Assembly: GCA_018873245.2 (NCBI GenBank)
Contig: JAEMBT020000009.1
Coordinates: forward strand, 3,622,242 to 3,686,241
Direction: 5' to 3'
Origin: Archegozetes longisetosus
Taxonomy: Eukaryota; Arthropoda; Arachnida; Sarcoptiformes; Trhypochthoniidae
Length of the DNA stretch: 64,000 nt
Part shown: positions 11,436-26,600 of the stretch, piece after piece
Layout: each line of letters begins with the position of its first letter
Numbering within the stretch: the first letter of the stretch is position 1
Program-made: the position numbers and the translations under genes
The notes under the pieces: model-generated
What the model was told of the DNA's origin: nothing
The model's database searches: none
What the model saw: only the letters and a program-made list of their open reading frames with translations

Positions 11436-13767
11436 TACTATTAAACTTATTATTACTGAATTATGCCCAAGAATATGTTTAGATTTTTAAAATTTGATTA
11501 CCTTGAATTTTAAGCTTTCTATAGATTCTTCGATCTAATAATATTTTTAGAAAATAGTTATATAGTAGTGAATCAATTGGTTACTAAGGGCTACTAACTA
11601 GTATGTATATTTAATTATTTAAGGTGCAAATAAAGTTGTAAAATTTACTTATCACATAATTCTTACGTCATATCTATAATAATGGAAAATTTAATGTCTT
11701 TTTAATCTTTCTCTTAGACTTGTGGTATGTGTTTGAAAAAATACCTAACTCTAGGACTTCGTCTTTATAATGAAAGATTAATTTTAATTAGAAGCATGAA
11801 CTTCAGTGTTAGCTTGAGATCACATAAATTAGTATTTTCGTCAATAGGTTTCTTATGAGGAGACAGGAATATCAATTGCGGAAAATGATTAATTATTTGG
11901 TTCTTAATAAAGTTTTAATCTATCTACCAGTAAAAATGTGATAAAACTAATAATTACTCAAAAATTACAGTGAGTTAAAGTTAAAACCTACTAAACAATC
12001 AATGTAACTCGAGTACATTACAATTATCTTATAAAAATATTAGTGCAGTCTATGGTGATTCTGCATATTCTAGATCAATCCTCTGTCACGTGATTTTTGA
12101 CAGCTCGTTCCTAATCGATTAGTTTCCTTCAATATTCAAATATTTATTATCTACTGTATAAGTTTAGTTTTTAAATACATTGTTAGATAATTAATTAAAA
12201 ATAAATTAAAAATAAATATGGGATATAATTTCAACCAGAGAATTCATCATTTAAATCTAAACAACGATCATATCTACTATGTAACTCATATTTCTAGGCT
12301 TTATTTAAACAAAAATTTATTTCAAATTTAAAATATTTTTAAGCAAATGATGAGAGTTATTCAAAAATATTTAAGTTCTTGTGAATTATGCTTTATTACT
12401 AACCACATGTAACAAATAATATAAATACAAAAATATCCGTAGTATCTAATTTGACTACATTTATTAAAGCCATGAAAAATGTTTGGCGCAAAATATCTCA
12501 TCTCTATTTGAAGCACTAAAACTGTTTCTTATTTTGGAGACTACATTATTTCTGATAATATTTTACTTACATAATACTTAAGCAACAGTTAGGTCTTATT
12601 GTGATAATATGGTTGTTACAAGTATGTTGTTATTAAGTTCTTTTGTTCTTTACTATTGTTTAAAATTTGAGTAATTGATACAACATTTAGCAACGGGACT
12701 AGGGGATTCAGTCTGGCTTACCATCATTGTTTTTCGAACCATTGAGTAATGTTAATTTTGAATTAACTATTTTCGTTTAATACACAAGATTTAAGCGTTA
12801 AGAGATTTACTTGTTTTAGTTTGGTTTGGTTTAAAAAGTAGTTAGAGTTTGTTACCAAAGTTGTATTTCAAGGTCTTACAAAAAATTAGTATAAAAGATA
12901 TTGGTTCAAAAATTATATGAATGTGTAAATTAAGAAATGTATTTTCTCACATATCCTCTTTAAAAATGAATTTTAATCAAGAGACACTCAATTAGAGTCT
13001 ATGCATTTAGTCGATACAAATGATTCAGATAGTCAGAGTAACAGTTTTAAGTTCACTTCTAAATTAGATTTAGTCATATATTTTACTAGACTATTCTTCA
13101 TTAAATTATATTGTTCTATCATGATCAAAAGACGATTGTATTAATTTCTCATCTTATATTAGATTCTTAAGGAAATGCTAAGTATGGCACAGATCTTTTA
13201 CTTTCTGGCATGATCACGAACAATAAGCTATCATCCAATTTTTTAAATATATATATTCTCCTAATGGAAAAATATTAATTATTTACAGCTTACGATCACT
13301 GTCAATACAGAAATTTATAGCTTTATTGATTACATTACTTGTTTTGTATTATTACGTAATTAACTAATCATTTTTCCCAGAACCTTAAATAAGATAAATC
13401 CCGTATAACTTAGACAAAATCTGAAATTCTGACCCTACCAAAGTCGATTCCTGCCTACACCTTTGTGAATTGCACTCGAAATAATACAACTTAATTGAAA
13501 GTTACGTAGTCAATAAAATTTTTGTTGAAAAGATTTTCAGTTTCATTGAATTAAAAAATTATTTTCTGGAAACTCAAAACTTTATACTTAAGAACTCTTC
13601 AAAAAATATTATCTAGAAATGAGTTATATAATAACTTGAAAGCAGATAATAGGGTAAATGCCTACTCATAAAATACTATTCAAAAGGAAAAGAACTATCA
13701 ACACAAAAGACTTAAAAATTTATATTTCATGACAAACAAAAACATTCATAACTGTGGATAAAATTAA
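11436..13767. other. Intergenic, no supported gene
   Basis: AT-rich with many short stops in all frames. I see no open frame with a motif, no inverted repeat and no RNA gene. Confidence 0.45.
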
Positions 13768-14888
13768 TTATTTCATATAATTATCTAAATATTTAAGTTT
13801 ATCTGCATCTTTTTTCTTAAGTCCTATTTTTGCCACCAAATCTTCAGCAGCCAAAACATTTTTAGGCACTATTTGATACGGAAGTGGATTTTTTCCGCCT
13901 AAAAATTTAGGCAACTCTTCTTCGTACACAAAGTCGTTGAGGTTTTTCTTGTTCGTTAAGTGAAAATATTTTCGATCATCTTCTGGAAGCCATGACTGAA
14001 CCAATTTGAAGACATATTGCAGAAGAAATGGCAACTCGTGCACAATTATAGCATCGAATAGTTTTGGGTAATAATTGCTAAATGAAGTGACCACAAACTG
14101 AAGTAGATCTAGATCTAAATTTCCAAATCCAATACCAGTACAGTCAAATATAAGAGTTACGCCTTTTTAGAGAAAATTCAGTTGAATATTCGATACAAAA
14201 TATTTTTTAAGTTATGAAATTTTAGCATTAAAAAAATTGACGAACAACAATAAAAAAAAATTCTAGCATAATAATAAACTACTCATAGGCTAAAGAATTT
14301 TTGCATTAGTTTTTAGCTAAGAAAATAAAGTGAAATAGTCATCAAAGTTGATGTTGAAATAAGCTACGAATAGTTTTTGTACTAATTTCTAAAAGACTAA
14401 TCAATTCAAAGAGTTAGTCAAAGAGCAAAGACTTTAAAACCTTTTCCATCGTTATAGTGATCGATTCTTTCGACTTGAAAAATGAAGTACTTCTTAATAA
14501 TATCAGACCATTCATTAATTTTCTTATGAATATTAGCCCTGATTATCAAAACAGTAGCGTTATTACGATCTTTGCCATAAGTAATCATTGAACCACTTTT
14601 GTAATACTCTTTAGGAAATTTAGTTTCGTTTAGATCCTTCACACCAAATAGTTTTCTCCATCGCATAGCAGTTATCAGTGCCTTAAGGGCTTGCTCCCCA
14701 TTATGCTTATGCTCAAGAATAAAGCGTTGTACTTGCCACTCGTTAGATTCAACACATTCTACGTCTTCACTATTATAAAAATCGGGATTCGACTTGGCTT
14801 CGGCCAGAAATTTTTCTCGAACTTCGCTGAGTAGTTGAGGTGCTATTTCGGAAATAGCCTTAAGTGCACTTTTCGGAGGCGCTGGCAT
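13768..14888 (-). CDS. CRAL-TRIO (Sec14-like) lipid-binding protein, MOSPD2-like N-terminal region
   Basis: Two exons, 14888-14441 and 14162-13768, joined by a GT-AG intron at the codon for the second Gly of DGKGVTLIFDCTG, a hallmark of the CRAL-TRIO core strand. The N-terminus holds the CRAL-TRIO-N helices (VQRFILEHK, ALKALITAMRWRKLFGV). The second exon continues the lipid-binding fold (FVVTSFSNYYPKLFDAIIVHELPFLLQYVFKLVQSW). The C-terminal EELPKFLGG also resembles MOSPD2-type Sec14 domains. The predicted product of about 280 residues has no MSP domain or membrane anchor in view, so it is a soluble lipid-transfer or lipid-sensing protein. No frame break is seen. Confidence 0.85.
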
Positions 14889-15377
14889 TTCAAGCTTCGA
14901 CTTTACACTTGAATTTTTTTTTCAAATAAATTAAATAGTTTCAAGTTATTATAAGCTATAACTTAATGAAGTTTTGATTTCTTTGAAGATAATTCACTAA
15001 AATCATAACCTTATTGTGACTTGAGAAAATATTTTAACCAATCTAATCTAAAGTACATCTTTAGTGCATTTTACTATTTAAAATGTGCGCAACATGAACT
15101 GCAGCATCAAAATCAAGGTTATCCTCTTATGATCAAGTAATAGATTTATTTTTTGTTTAAAAAATTTTAATCTAAAAGTCACATAAAATAAGTTAGACTT
15201 TGTTTACTGAAGTCAAATTATCATCTAATCAGATGAATTAATCTTTCTTTTAGTCTAACTTTTTTACAGAAAAATATATTTGTGACTTAAACCACATCCA
15301 AATATTAAATTCAATTTAATTTGTATATTACGTGTACATTTGAGGAGTTTTCATGTAAAAAATTCACAATTAAATAA

Positions 15378-16683
15378 TGTGCTGCAAAAAATTAATTTAT
15401 ATTTTATTGTGTCCGTTATTTATCACATTGTTGATTTTGTATTTGCCAGCAAATGATCTCTTACTTGACATAAATCCAATTTCATATGAGTAAATATAAA
15501 ATTATATTAAGATTTAAATAAAAGATCTGTAAACTTATTATTTTTCTATGAAAAGCATTCCACTGCCTGAAAAATTCGAGGAACAGCTAAAAATCAATTT
15601 CCTATTAAATAATGTAAAAAATTATTTAAGCACAACATTTCAGGCCCTGAATCATTAGCCGTAGGACCGAATGAAGACATCTATACGGGAAGTTCTGATG
15701 GAATCATTTATCGCATAAGTAATGATAAACTTTCAGTATTTGTAAAACTAGAAGGCGTTCGACCTCTGGGTATAAGATATCACAAAAATGGATATTTATA
15801 TGTGATCGCAGATTTGGGTTTATATCAAATACATTTGAATAAAACAGTTATCAAAGTTTTCAGTGTCGAAGATATTAAATTTTCTGATAGAAACGAAAAT
15901 TTTTCCAAATTTGTAGATGATTTAGTTATTATTGAAGGTCCAGGTCATAAAGGAGGAGACGTTATTTATTTTTCTGATGTCAGCACAAAATTCTCACTCA
16001 GTTCTTGGGTTTATGCATATCTTGAACCAGATTCTAATGGAAGGATAGTTAAATATGATATAAATGCAAAAAAATTTACTGTCATTATGGATAAACTTTG
16101 GTTTCCAAACGGTATTGAAGTCAATGATGAAAGAAATGCGATATTAGTTTGTGAAATGACAAAACGTAGAATCTTAAAGCATTTTATCAAAGGTCCGAAC
16201 AAAGGAAAAACTCAGGTATTGATCGATGAGTTACCGGCAGAACCAGACAACATTAGACGAAGTCTGTCACCTGATGAGACCTATTGGATTGGTATGTCTT
16301 TTGCTAGAAATGCATCAAATTTTATGACTACTGATAAGTTGAGTGAATATCCAGTTTTGAGGAAATTATTGTTCAGAAGTTCATATCTTTTGGGAAGGGT
16401 ACTCAAGTTTTTTGGTTGTCTTATGAATTATGAGCCAATTATAGAAATTGGAGATAATTTGATAAGTGGTTTACCATTTGTATTGCCAGCATTTAAACAA
16501 TTGCCTGGAATGGCAGTAGAGATTGACTCAAATGGTACTATTATTACAACATTGCAATCACCTGATAACAGATTTTCTGGTATTTCTGAAGTCAGAGAAG
16601 TTAGTTATGATAATAAAGAAAGACTTCTATATATCGGTTCTCCTTTTAATGCATATTTAGGAAAATTGATTTTGAAAGTATAA
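15378..16683 (+). CDS. APMAP-like / strictosidine-synthase-like six-bladed propeller, membrane-anchored
   Basis: Exon 1 (about 15378-15488) encodes a cytosolic tip and one membrane helix (IYILLCPLFITLLILYLP), ending at donor GA|gtaaat. Exon 2 (about 15555-15610) encodes IPLPEKFEEQLKINF. The main exon begins near 15654 (GPESLAVGPNEDIYTGSSDG) and runs to the stop at 16681-16683. Family marks are RPLGIRYHKNGYLYV, a short WFPNGIEVN blade, the CEMTKRRILKHFIKGPNKGK motif and LPAEPDNIR, all in APMAP order. APMAP-type proteins are type II membrane proteins with arylesterase-like propellers. The phase between exons 2 and 3 is off by one base, so the exon-2 donor or the sequence there may be wrong. Confidence 0.85.
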
Positions 16684-18305
16684 GAACCAAAACTATTTTA
16701 AAGCTTATAACAACTTTGTGTAAATTTAATGTGGTTATAATCGAAAGAGTGTATGCTATTTTTTAATGCAGAAAGCTTTAATCTTATCTTTAGCTCACAG
16801 ATAGTTAAATCCTATGGAAATAAATATCCTTGTAAATTAAAATAAAATGAATTATTTTTTAATGCTTGGTAATTGATTTTATGAATTAAAATAAGGTTTT
16901 AAGGAAACTTTTCATAATTTTATTTATTAAAATTTTAGTTAATTAATTAATTTGTACTACATTTTTGACCCTTCATACTTTTGACAAACTGTCAATTGGT
17001 TAGCATTACAATTGACATCTAACCAAAGACCTACTCCGGGATCGATCTCTCTTTTATTTACTTTTAAAAATTAATATTCAGATCTTTAAGTGAAATAAAA
17101 AAGTTTTGTCGAAAAAGTATCTCATTTAAAGCCTATATAAGAATATATAAGCTAATTGATTTTCAAAATGATTCTGCTTAGAATTTATTAATTACTATAA
17201 TGTTATCAAGTTTCATAATAATTATTTACACTATATTTTATAAAATACAAGCTTTGCTCAAATCCTATCACGCATTCTATGATTATTAGAAATGACATGT
17301 GTTGCAAAAAAATCATTCTTAAATATTTACTAACATTAAAGTTCTCCACTGTAATTACTGTGAATTTCTATTCTTTTGCTAAGCTATATTTCCAGTCACA
17401 TCCAACAGCACAACAGCACTCCCTCCCCCAGACTAGAATCTGACGAAAGATTTGGTTGCCAAACATTCAAACGTTTAACTTTTCCCAAATTCCAATAGAA
17501 CTTTTGCGAGTGTTGAAGATAGTTCCTATCACTCTATACTCATTCGCCATTGCAAAGTTCCTCAGTTCCGTCTCTAATGTCCGATAAGTCGGATGCCAAA
17601 AGTTTGAAGCATTTTCGTCTTTAATAGTCTTCACAGGTTTTGAGACATATTTTGGTGTGAAATTAACTGAATTCTTTCAAAATTGAAACCAAGTTCTATA
17701 CAATTTTACTTACGATAGATTTATCTAAGAATAACATCAATACTACACATGAAATAAATTACGATTTCCATGAAATATTGCAAGTAAGTAATTTTCTAAC
17801 TAAAAATCTTTCTCCTGTTTAAGATCCGGGTTCAACTTCTATTTGTATGTATAAGTTATCAAAAATTTATGTAATAAAGCTTTCCTTATATTTATGTAGA
17901 TTAACTTTTAACCCTTAATAAAATTATTATAATATGTGATTTACTAATTATTTTTTCACAGAGTCATAATTATTATTAGATGTGACACTTTTTGGAATGG
18001 TCTAAACATGATAACAGAGATTCCTAGCATTAAGTTCTTATTTCATCAGATGCATGTGATCTAATTTTAATATCACATAATTGAGTGAAAATTGACATAA
18101 TAATTAATCCATAAAATTCTAATATTACAATTTTAATTAAATTTCACAAATAAATGAACAGAAAATACAAATATTTTTGTTTGTCTAAAAATATATATAT
18201 TTTGCAAAACAAGTACTTTAAGGTAAATAATTTGAACAAAGAGTGTCTGGCGTGTACTTAGAAGCTTTTCCATCACTTTCATGAGCAAAAGAATTTTGCT
18301 TCCAA
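16684..18305. other. Intergenic between convergent APMAP-like and GPCR genes
   Basis: AT-rich. A stretch near 17395-17600 is less AT-rich but has no open frame or repeat that I can assign. Confidence 0.4.
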
Positions 18306-20669
18306 CTAATCGCTAACTCTATCGCTAACATCAGGTGTGCTTCTATTACTCTTTTTCATTTTCGATTTTTGACCATTATAGAGCGCTGATTGATAGATGA
18401 AAACGAAAAATCCCTAAAAATAGGGAAATTAGAAAATTTTAATCATTTTCAATCAATTAAAATTTCTCGATTGGAATTAATGTTTTGTTATGATTATATT
18501 TTTAAAATTGAAAGACATACTTGCAATCCATTCAATACAATGAATACGTAAGAAAAGTAAGAGAAATAAGGGCTCCATTTTTGTGAGTATAGTGAGAATA
18601 GAAACCAAGTTATTCCCAAATTATTTGAGAGTAAAAAGAAGCTCAAAATTTGCTTGTATCTCAATTTGGCCATTTTTGTCCTGAGAGAATTAACTTTGGA
18701 TGATTTAAGAAACAATACAATCATAACATGTGAATTGAATAGAAAAACAGCTACTACTGGACCTAATATTAGATAAATATTTAGTTTATAAACAATTTTT
18801 ATCATCATTATTGGCATTGTATCAATATTCACCCTTGAAAACCCAAAGATGATTTGGATATTTATCAGATGATATCCAACAGCTATAAGTTAAAATTTGA
18901 TTTGAAATTCTATAATTTATAAAATAATTATTGACTTACAAATAGTGATCTTCTATTGTGATATTAAAAATAAAAACTCCATCAATAAAAAAGATAATTA
19001 ACTGAGACACCCCAATGATTATAAGAGGCATTCCATAGCCGAATATCATTGAAGTCATAACACTTATATGAGAATCGAAAACAGAAGTTATCATTCTATA
19101 TATATACAGTCCTTCGATGAGCATCCATGAAAATGATGCCAATAGTGAATATGTTAATAACGCTGAAAACAAATCGCACATCCACTGAAAAATTCAGGGT
19201 TTAAATATTTTTGTTTTGAGAGAATTTATTCATTTTTATAAAACCTTAGGGCTTGTATCGATTTCATCCATTCCGAAAACTATAAGAAGATATGAAGCTA
19301 TCAAACTTATGCACAGATTGAGAACAATTATATTTCTTTTATCGCTAATTTTGCTTTTTATTGATATCAGCAAAATAATTAAAGCGAAAACTAGAAAGAG
19401 AGCAGAAATTCCACAACAGATTGTGGTGAGGAATGATTTCAAAGCATCATTCTTTTCTGTTACATCCATAAGTGCAGCAAAGTTTGTCAAGTGATTGCAT
19501 TCGCAAACGGTTAAATTACGATTAGATTCATTTCTAACTAAGTTACATCCTTCTGGAGACCATTCATTTTTAGAGTAATCCCAATAAACACATTCTATAC
19601 TATCTCCGAATTCGAGTCTGCGATTGTGTCCCAATCTGAAAGTAATATCACAATTATTTAAGACTTAAGTCGATATTGACTTAATTTATTTTTCCTATTA
19701 TTTATTAATTGACTTAATTCTTACTTCATTTTAACTTTGAGATAATTATTGATTTGGTTTGTTTTATTATCATTCGTTAGACTATATGCAATAATTTTAG
19801 TATTGATTAATTGATTTTTTTTAATCCCGTTCAATAAATAATTGTCTAATTTATCAATAAGTGATGCAACTGAAGAATTACCACATGATTCGGTCCTATT
19901 TATGTCTAAACCACCAGGTATTGAAATTAAAGATCCATTAGCTCTGAAGTCAATCTGGTTCTCGAAATTAGTCGAATAAGTTTCAACAATAATATTCTTT
20001 GTTGAAACCCCTTCTTTCTCCTGACTGCTATTTAAATTGCAGCTAAGGATGAATGAAGAATATTGAATATTTAGTAAAACTTGTGATGCGATTTCGGTTT
20101 TTCATAATGAGTGGCATTATTCCAGGCCTTGTTTTGGTCAATTAAATTGTTAAATACATTTATAAAACCTTTTGTGATATTTGTTGCAACGGTTAAACTA
20201 ATGTCAGAAACGTTTTGATTAACGAATTGATGTAATTTTTCGACAATAAACATAACATTTTTATTCCTTCACTAGAAGTTATAGAACTATTAGTTTCAGT
20301 GCCATTATTAATAGTTTCGAGAATATCAGTGACTTCTTCAGTACTATTTATTTTGTCGATCTTATCAATAATATCATTGATCCAACATTCGCTGACATCT
20401 GGTCCACTTGGGTCGAACATTCCATTTGATAGACACAACCATTTCATTAATCCTTTGCCATTAGAACAGTTGACAATAGAATACTCTTCTGGATATACAG
20501 GTGGCCAAATCGTTGTGTCATTATCGTTACCCTCATGACTACACATAACCGGAGATTTGGTTGTTGTTGGAATTGTTGTTGAAATAGTTGTTGGAGTTGT
20601 TGGCGTATTAGTACTTATTGAATTAGTTGTTGAGCCATTTGAGATAAGGCAGTCGTTGGGTTTGATTCC
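18306..20669 (-). other. Receptor part of copy 1: linker, HRM, GAIN, GPS and seven-helix domain
   Basis: The Thr/Pro linker (about 30 residues) precedes an HRM-like domain with conserved Cys and Trp (NCSNGKGLMKWLCLSNGMFD). The GAIN domain is Asn-rich with many potential N-glycosylation sites. The GPS reads ECVYWDYS ... CNLV ... VCECNHLTNFAALM, with the canonical HL/T self-cleavage site. 7TM marks: TM2 NIIVLNLCISL, TM3 SLLASFSWMLIEGLYIYRM, the extracellular loop with CWISSDKYPNHLWVF (joined across an intron), TM5 GPVVAVFL, TM6 QILSFFLLSNNLGITWFLF and TM7 YVFIVLNGLQGFFVFIYQ. The tail is short (about 30 residues). This is the latrophilin/class B2 pattern. Confidence 0.9.
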
Positions 20670-23600
20670 CTATAAATTAATATTAATTAGATACTTGTTA
20701 TGAGAAACGAATTATTGGTAATTACCGGATATCGATCGCAAACCGATGATAGGAGATCATTTTCACTTGATGAACTGTGCTGTTCGTTTACTGTAACCCA
20801 TGGAACTAATTGGAAAACAAGTTATGAGTTAACTATATTTAAATTACAAAATTATCAAAAGCTATAGAATGGCCCTTTAATAGATATGAAAAAATTGTCA
20901 AAAGTCGCTAAAAATAAAAGATTCGTACAATAAGTGGAGCCAGCAGACAATGTTTTTTCGCGCATTTTCAGGAAGATATTAATGTTCTCCTCAGAGTTTT
21001 GAGTGGCGCAAACATTAATTTCAGGCCATGGATCGAGAAACCAAACTTTGTTAGCGCAAGTGTTGCCAGCCACAGAGGGATAGGTATTCCAATCGTCGTG
21101 ACTGAAGAAGCATATAATGAATTGAGCGATATGTAGCTGTCCTTTAGGCTCAGTAAAGTGTTTATCAATCGCACAGGCCTATAATGAGTGAAAACGAACA
21201 GAAAATAAGTGAAAAATATTCAAATATAAGTCAACAATAAATCGAAGATAAGAGGACAATAGACTGAAGGTAAGCAGAGAATAATTTAAATATAAGTGAA
21301 GAATAAATGAAATATAAATATAAAAATAGAAAATAAATATATAATGAAAGAATAATAAAATTACATGTATTCTATTGATACTGCATTCATTGGTACGATT
21401 GCAAATAAACGGTTGTGCAGTATTATTGGCATCATATATAGTACTACCCCACGGAATAAAGACTGTACTTATTATCTGCTGAAGTGATGTCGCTCGTGTT
21501 GGAGTCGATTCCACATAGAATTGCTTCAATTGATTGACTATCCAATTACGTGAATCACCATCACCCGAATAATAAAATCCTACGTTCACTGAATCATCAG
21601 GTAGAGTTGAACAAATGGGAGGACGTACAGTCTTTAGATTGAATAAATACTAGATTTAGTTAGAGTCCAATTTAAGTCTCATTAAACTCATGTCTTACCA
21701 GATATGCGTTACAAACAGTTCGAATGAGATTAGTTTCTGAGTCGTGTTTGTAGGTGTTGTTAATGGTAATCCACGGGACATGTTCTAGTTTTGGATCTAA
21801 TGCCTCGGTCTTATCGGCTAATTGTGAGTACAGCTCAGTTCCTTCAGATCCGTGAGCGCAACCATCAATTAGTCTCCAGTAGTCACCTTCGAAGACTTCA
21901 TTAAGACATTGTTCGGCATTAGTGATTGGGTCAGATAAATTTTTATTGAAAGCACATAAGAAGGTCTTAACAGTTTTCAAACGACTCTCATCGATGTCAA
22001 TAGGTAGTGTGTGGTTTGCTTTATCGTAGAAGTTGTGAATAATACACGCCTTCAATTGTGGAATAATAGCTGATTATTCATTTGAACAGTAACTTACGGA
22101 TAAATTCTGCATAAATTCTGATCAGAAAATTATGTAAATTCTGTGTGAATTCTAATCAGAAAATTACATAAATTCTGTGTAAATTCTAACCAGAAAATTA
22201 CAGGTAAATTCTGCAATAACTATAAATTATGATTACATGGACTTTGTTAGCATTGCACTGAATATCACCCTGTTGACAAGTGAAGCTTCCACCTGAGCGA
22301 GTAGTGGTGCCATAAGGAAGGAGATCGACAAGTCCAAGTTCATCCAAATACTGATAATAAGGAGTGAGTTGTTGCAAGAAAAATGTAGCCACAGTTTGAT
22401 CCATGTTCTCATAGTTGATAGCGACTGGTAGTAATTCAGGAATACATTGTTGGGGTTTATCAATCTATAAAATAATCACATATGAATATCTAATAGAATA
22501 TAGATTTCAATCTAAGAGTAACTAACGGGATAGTAAACATCGCAAATCTCTTGTACGAGATTATTTTCAGCTTGGAGATCGTGTTCTCCATTAATTACAA
22601 TCCATGGAACGTGTGATAGTTTGGGATTCAAATTTGCGACTTGATCTGCGAGATTACCGAGAAGAGTGTCACCCTCTGTCATAGCGCACACGTCGATTTC
22701 AGGCCATGGGTCCAAGAAGTGCTGGTTTGCACAATCTTCAGTCACTTGTGGTACATTCAACCAGTTATCGCCAAAAGCACAAACTAAGAAGTCTAATGTC
22801 TGTACTGTATAGTTCTTTAAAAATCTGTCCATAATACAAGCCTAGAAATAGTTTGAATGTTTCAATTAGTTCATGAATAGAAAATTATTAATAGCTTACA
22901 TGTTGTTTGAAAGTATGACATTCAGTATCATTGTTAGGACATTGGAAGGTGGCTTTAGTACTATTACTTCTAATAGTTCTTCCATAGGGAAGAATGTTTA
23001 GATCAGTAATTTCATCGACATGTGTTTTCAAGTGATCCAATTGCGAGAGAACGAATGAGCGTGATTGAGAGTTCAGAGGCTCGTAGTGTATATTAACTGT
23101 TGGCTTTTCAAGTGGTGGTAAAGGTGCATAACATGCCCATGGCTTCTCTGTTCCCTAAATTACGAAAAATTACAATATTTCAATCCTAATCAAACACCTA
23201 AACCTATTTATATTAGAGCTAATCATTCGTTCGTACAGTATATGCATCACAAACAGCTCGTGTCAGATGTAGTTCAGCTGCCCGACTGTGTTTGCCATTA
23301 ACGGTGATCCAAGGAGTATAAGTCAATGAAGGTAAAAGTGCGTCAACTTTCTGTTGAAGTTGTGCGTAGAGTTCGGCTCCTTCTGGAGATTGAGCGCACT
23401 GGTCTATTGTAGGCCACATGTCCATCCATATATTATTAATACATTGCTCAGCAGCTCTAGAGGGATCTGACGGCCAATTGCCGTTTTGAAATAACAATCT
23501 ACAAAGTCTAATGTCTGCAACCTTCCGTTTATATCCATGTTATCGCTGATCGGATCGTCGTCGTTATGCCAATAGTACGAATAGACACAAGCCTACATGT

Positions 23601-26600
23601 CATCAATGATATAGTTTCAAACTAATTTCTCTTCAATTATTCGCTATTTATAACTCACATGAATTCTATTGCCTAAACATTCATTCGGACCATTAGGACA
23701 GTTAAAGGTCCAGTTTCCATCATCTCCTTTGATAGCATCGGAATTACCGAATGGAACAATTTCCAACTCAACGATCTCTTCAACATCACGATAGGATGGA
23801 TACAGTTCACTGATGATATAGTTCTTATCAGCGGTGCCTCCAGTGACATAGTGTAATTCTACATTAACCTTAGGTGCTTTTGGTGTTGCACATTCTATTG
23901 GACGATCACCCTATCAGAATGAGAAAATATACCAAACTTTATCATACTTGATTAATTGTAATTTTTACGCAAGATGATCTTAAAGTATCAGATATCTAAC
24001 TGAAAAGAAAATAATTACCAAAAGATTATCACAAACAACTTTCTGTAAGTCATTCTGTGCAGGAGCACTTCTCTCAGCATTGACAACAACCCAAGGAGCA
24101 TGTTCTAAAGGTTCAGCTAGATTGAGAGTTCTAGCTCCCATTTCTCTCATTAGTTGATTTCCTTCGTCTCCTTCAGCACAGGGCCAAATATTCCAAGCCC
24201 ATGCATCATTAAAAAACCAAGTGTTTGCACACTTCTCTCCTACATCAGTTATCTGTTTATTATCTACATTCTTGTACATACACCAAATGAACATGAGGGT
24301 CTGATTTCTGCCATCGATTTGTTGACTGTTTGGATCTTCATCAGCATGGAAGAAGTATTTGATAGCACAAGCCTTAAGTGGAAAATAGATATTTCAGTCT
24401 AAATGAAACAAATTACCAATTAGTTTTGATATTGAGAACTAACATGAATTTTATTTCCAAGACACTGTTGCTCTCCATTTGGACATTCAAAAGTTGTATC
24501 ATTTGGTCCATTGACAGTCATATTAGATCTTCCAAAAGGAATCAAATCAAAAGTAAACGATTCTCTGATGTGCTCAAAGTAGGTCTCAATTCTTCTAAAA
24601 AGAATTTTCTGGATTGAGGATTAAGTGTTTCGTAATAGATCTCAACAGTGACAGGAGTGCATTCCAAAGGTTTGTCTCCCTATGAAGTTATATTAAGTAT
24701 AGAAAAGTTGATTAAGAGAACAAATGATTGTAAAATAACATTCAAATTACAGTATAGAGTTCGCAGACAGTCTGTAATAAGTCATTTTGAGCTCTTAAGT
24801 TATGACCACCATTCAGTGTAATCCATGGAACCAAAGGCAAATTGGGAGATCCAATTTGATTTTTCAAGTCTTGTGTCTTTTGCTGTACTTGAGAATAGAC
24901 CTGATCTCCAATTTCACTCTCGACTTCAAGCAGAATATCATTCCATTCATCATTAGGAAGATAACTGTTTGCACAATCTTTTCCAGCAGTGTATATATCA
25001 TTAGTCCAATTGGAATGAGTAAACACACACGACAGGAATTGTGTAGTTCTTATACTTCCATCGATTTGGTCTCCATCGTCATCGTGAAGCCAATAGTCAT
25101 CGATTACTACAGCCTTTAAATGATAAAAGATTAATAATAATTTTATGTACACTCAAAAGCTAAATAATCGTTGATAGCAACCAGTGTTGTGATGTCATGC
25201 TTTTTGTAGAATCATAAGACTGACGATATTGCGAAACTTGCAGAATATTCATAATAGTTATCAAAATGAATCTAAAGCCAAATTTGGCAACAAATCGATG
25301 CTCATCACAAGAAGGTCTACACAACAATGAACATTTCTCGTTGCCATCATAGATGATTAAGTGTTAAACAGTATAGATACCTGAATTTTGTTGGCCATGC
25401 AGGCATCTTGTCTTGTGGCACACTTGCCATCAGTCGCTTTAGTACCATTTGAGTCATCAACATTACCATTAGGTAAGAGTTCTATTTGGACCATTTCTTC
25501 AATAGTCGTATACCAGGGGTTCAATTGTAAAGAGACGAATCTTCTTGATAATTCACTTAAAGATTCGTAATAGACTCCGATCTCTAATTTTAGAGCTTTA
25601 CCAACATAACATTGATCGGGTTTATGGTCTTCGTCCTAATGAAAATTTGTATAATTTAATTCAATTGATTATCAACCGATTGACAAAAACTTACAAAATG
25701 TCCACAAACGGCCGCAATCAAATCCTGAACAGCAGACTGACTAACATTACCATCAATAGTAACAACAGGAACGCCAAGTTCAGTGATGTTAAAACCAGCA
25801 CTTTGAGTTTCCTGAATATATTCATCAAGAATAGAATTTCCATCGCCTTCAGCCATACAGGCATGTATTGTGAACCATGGATCGACTTCAATATACCGCT
25901 CAGCGCATTGTTCTGCTGCCGGCCAAACACCGACTGCATTCTTATTCTTTGACATACAATACAGGAAATCAATGACTTCTTGTCTAACGGGATCGGTCCA
26001 ATTGGCACCATCGTTCCAGAAATAATCAATAGTACAGGCCTTTAATTGAATTGAATTTTCAGTAAACACAATTGAAACTAATCTTATTATAGGAAAGTTA
26101 TCTAACCTGAAGTTTATTTCCATCGCACTGCTCATTACCACCAGGACATACGATTCCTTCTCCAGGCACGAGAGTGGCTCTTCCAGCAGGTAACAATCTA
26201 AGATTGATTAGATTTTGGAAATAAGTGAAAGCAGGTTTGAGTTCTTCTAAAATAAATTTTCTCGATTTATGGTTAAGTGCTTCATAGTAGACAACGACAT
26301 CAACTTTTGTACAGATGGCTGGTTTAATTCCCTGTAAATATGTTTGATTTTGTTTAGATATTTCTCAACTAATTAGAAACTAATACAAGTCATACCGTAT
26401 ATCGCGCACAAACTTCTTGAATAAAATCATTACGAGTGGCAACACTCGGCTCGCCATTAATTGTTGTGAATGGAACGGATGCTAACGGATATCCGACTGC
26501 ATCTGTTTTGGTCTTCATTGACAGATAAATGTTATCACTGTCTGGACTTTGAGCTAATCTCAAGAGATGGATCCAATCATCAATTGGCAATTTTAGATTA

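Noticed and set aside
19216-19494. Plus-strand open frame over the GPS exon
   Set aside because: Antisense shadow of the receptor gene; the same shadow recurs at copy 2 only because the coding sequence is conserved.
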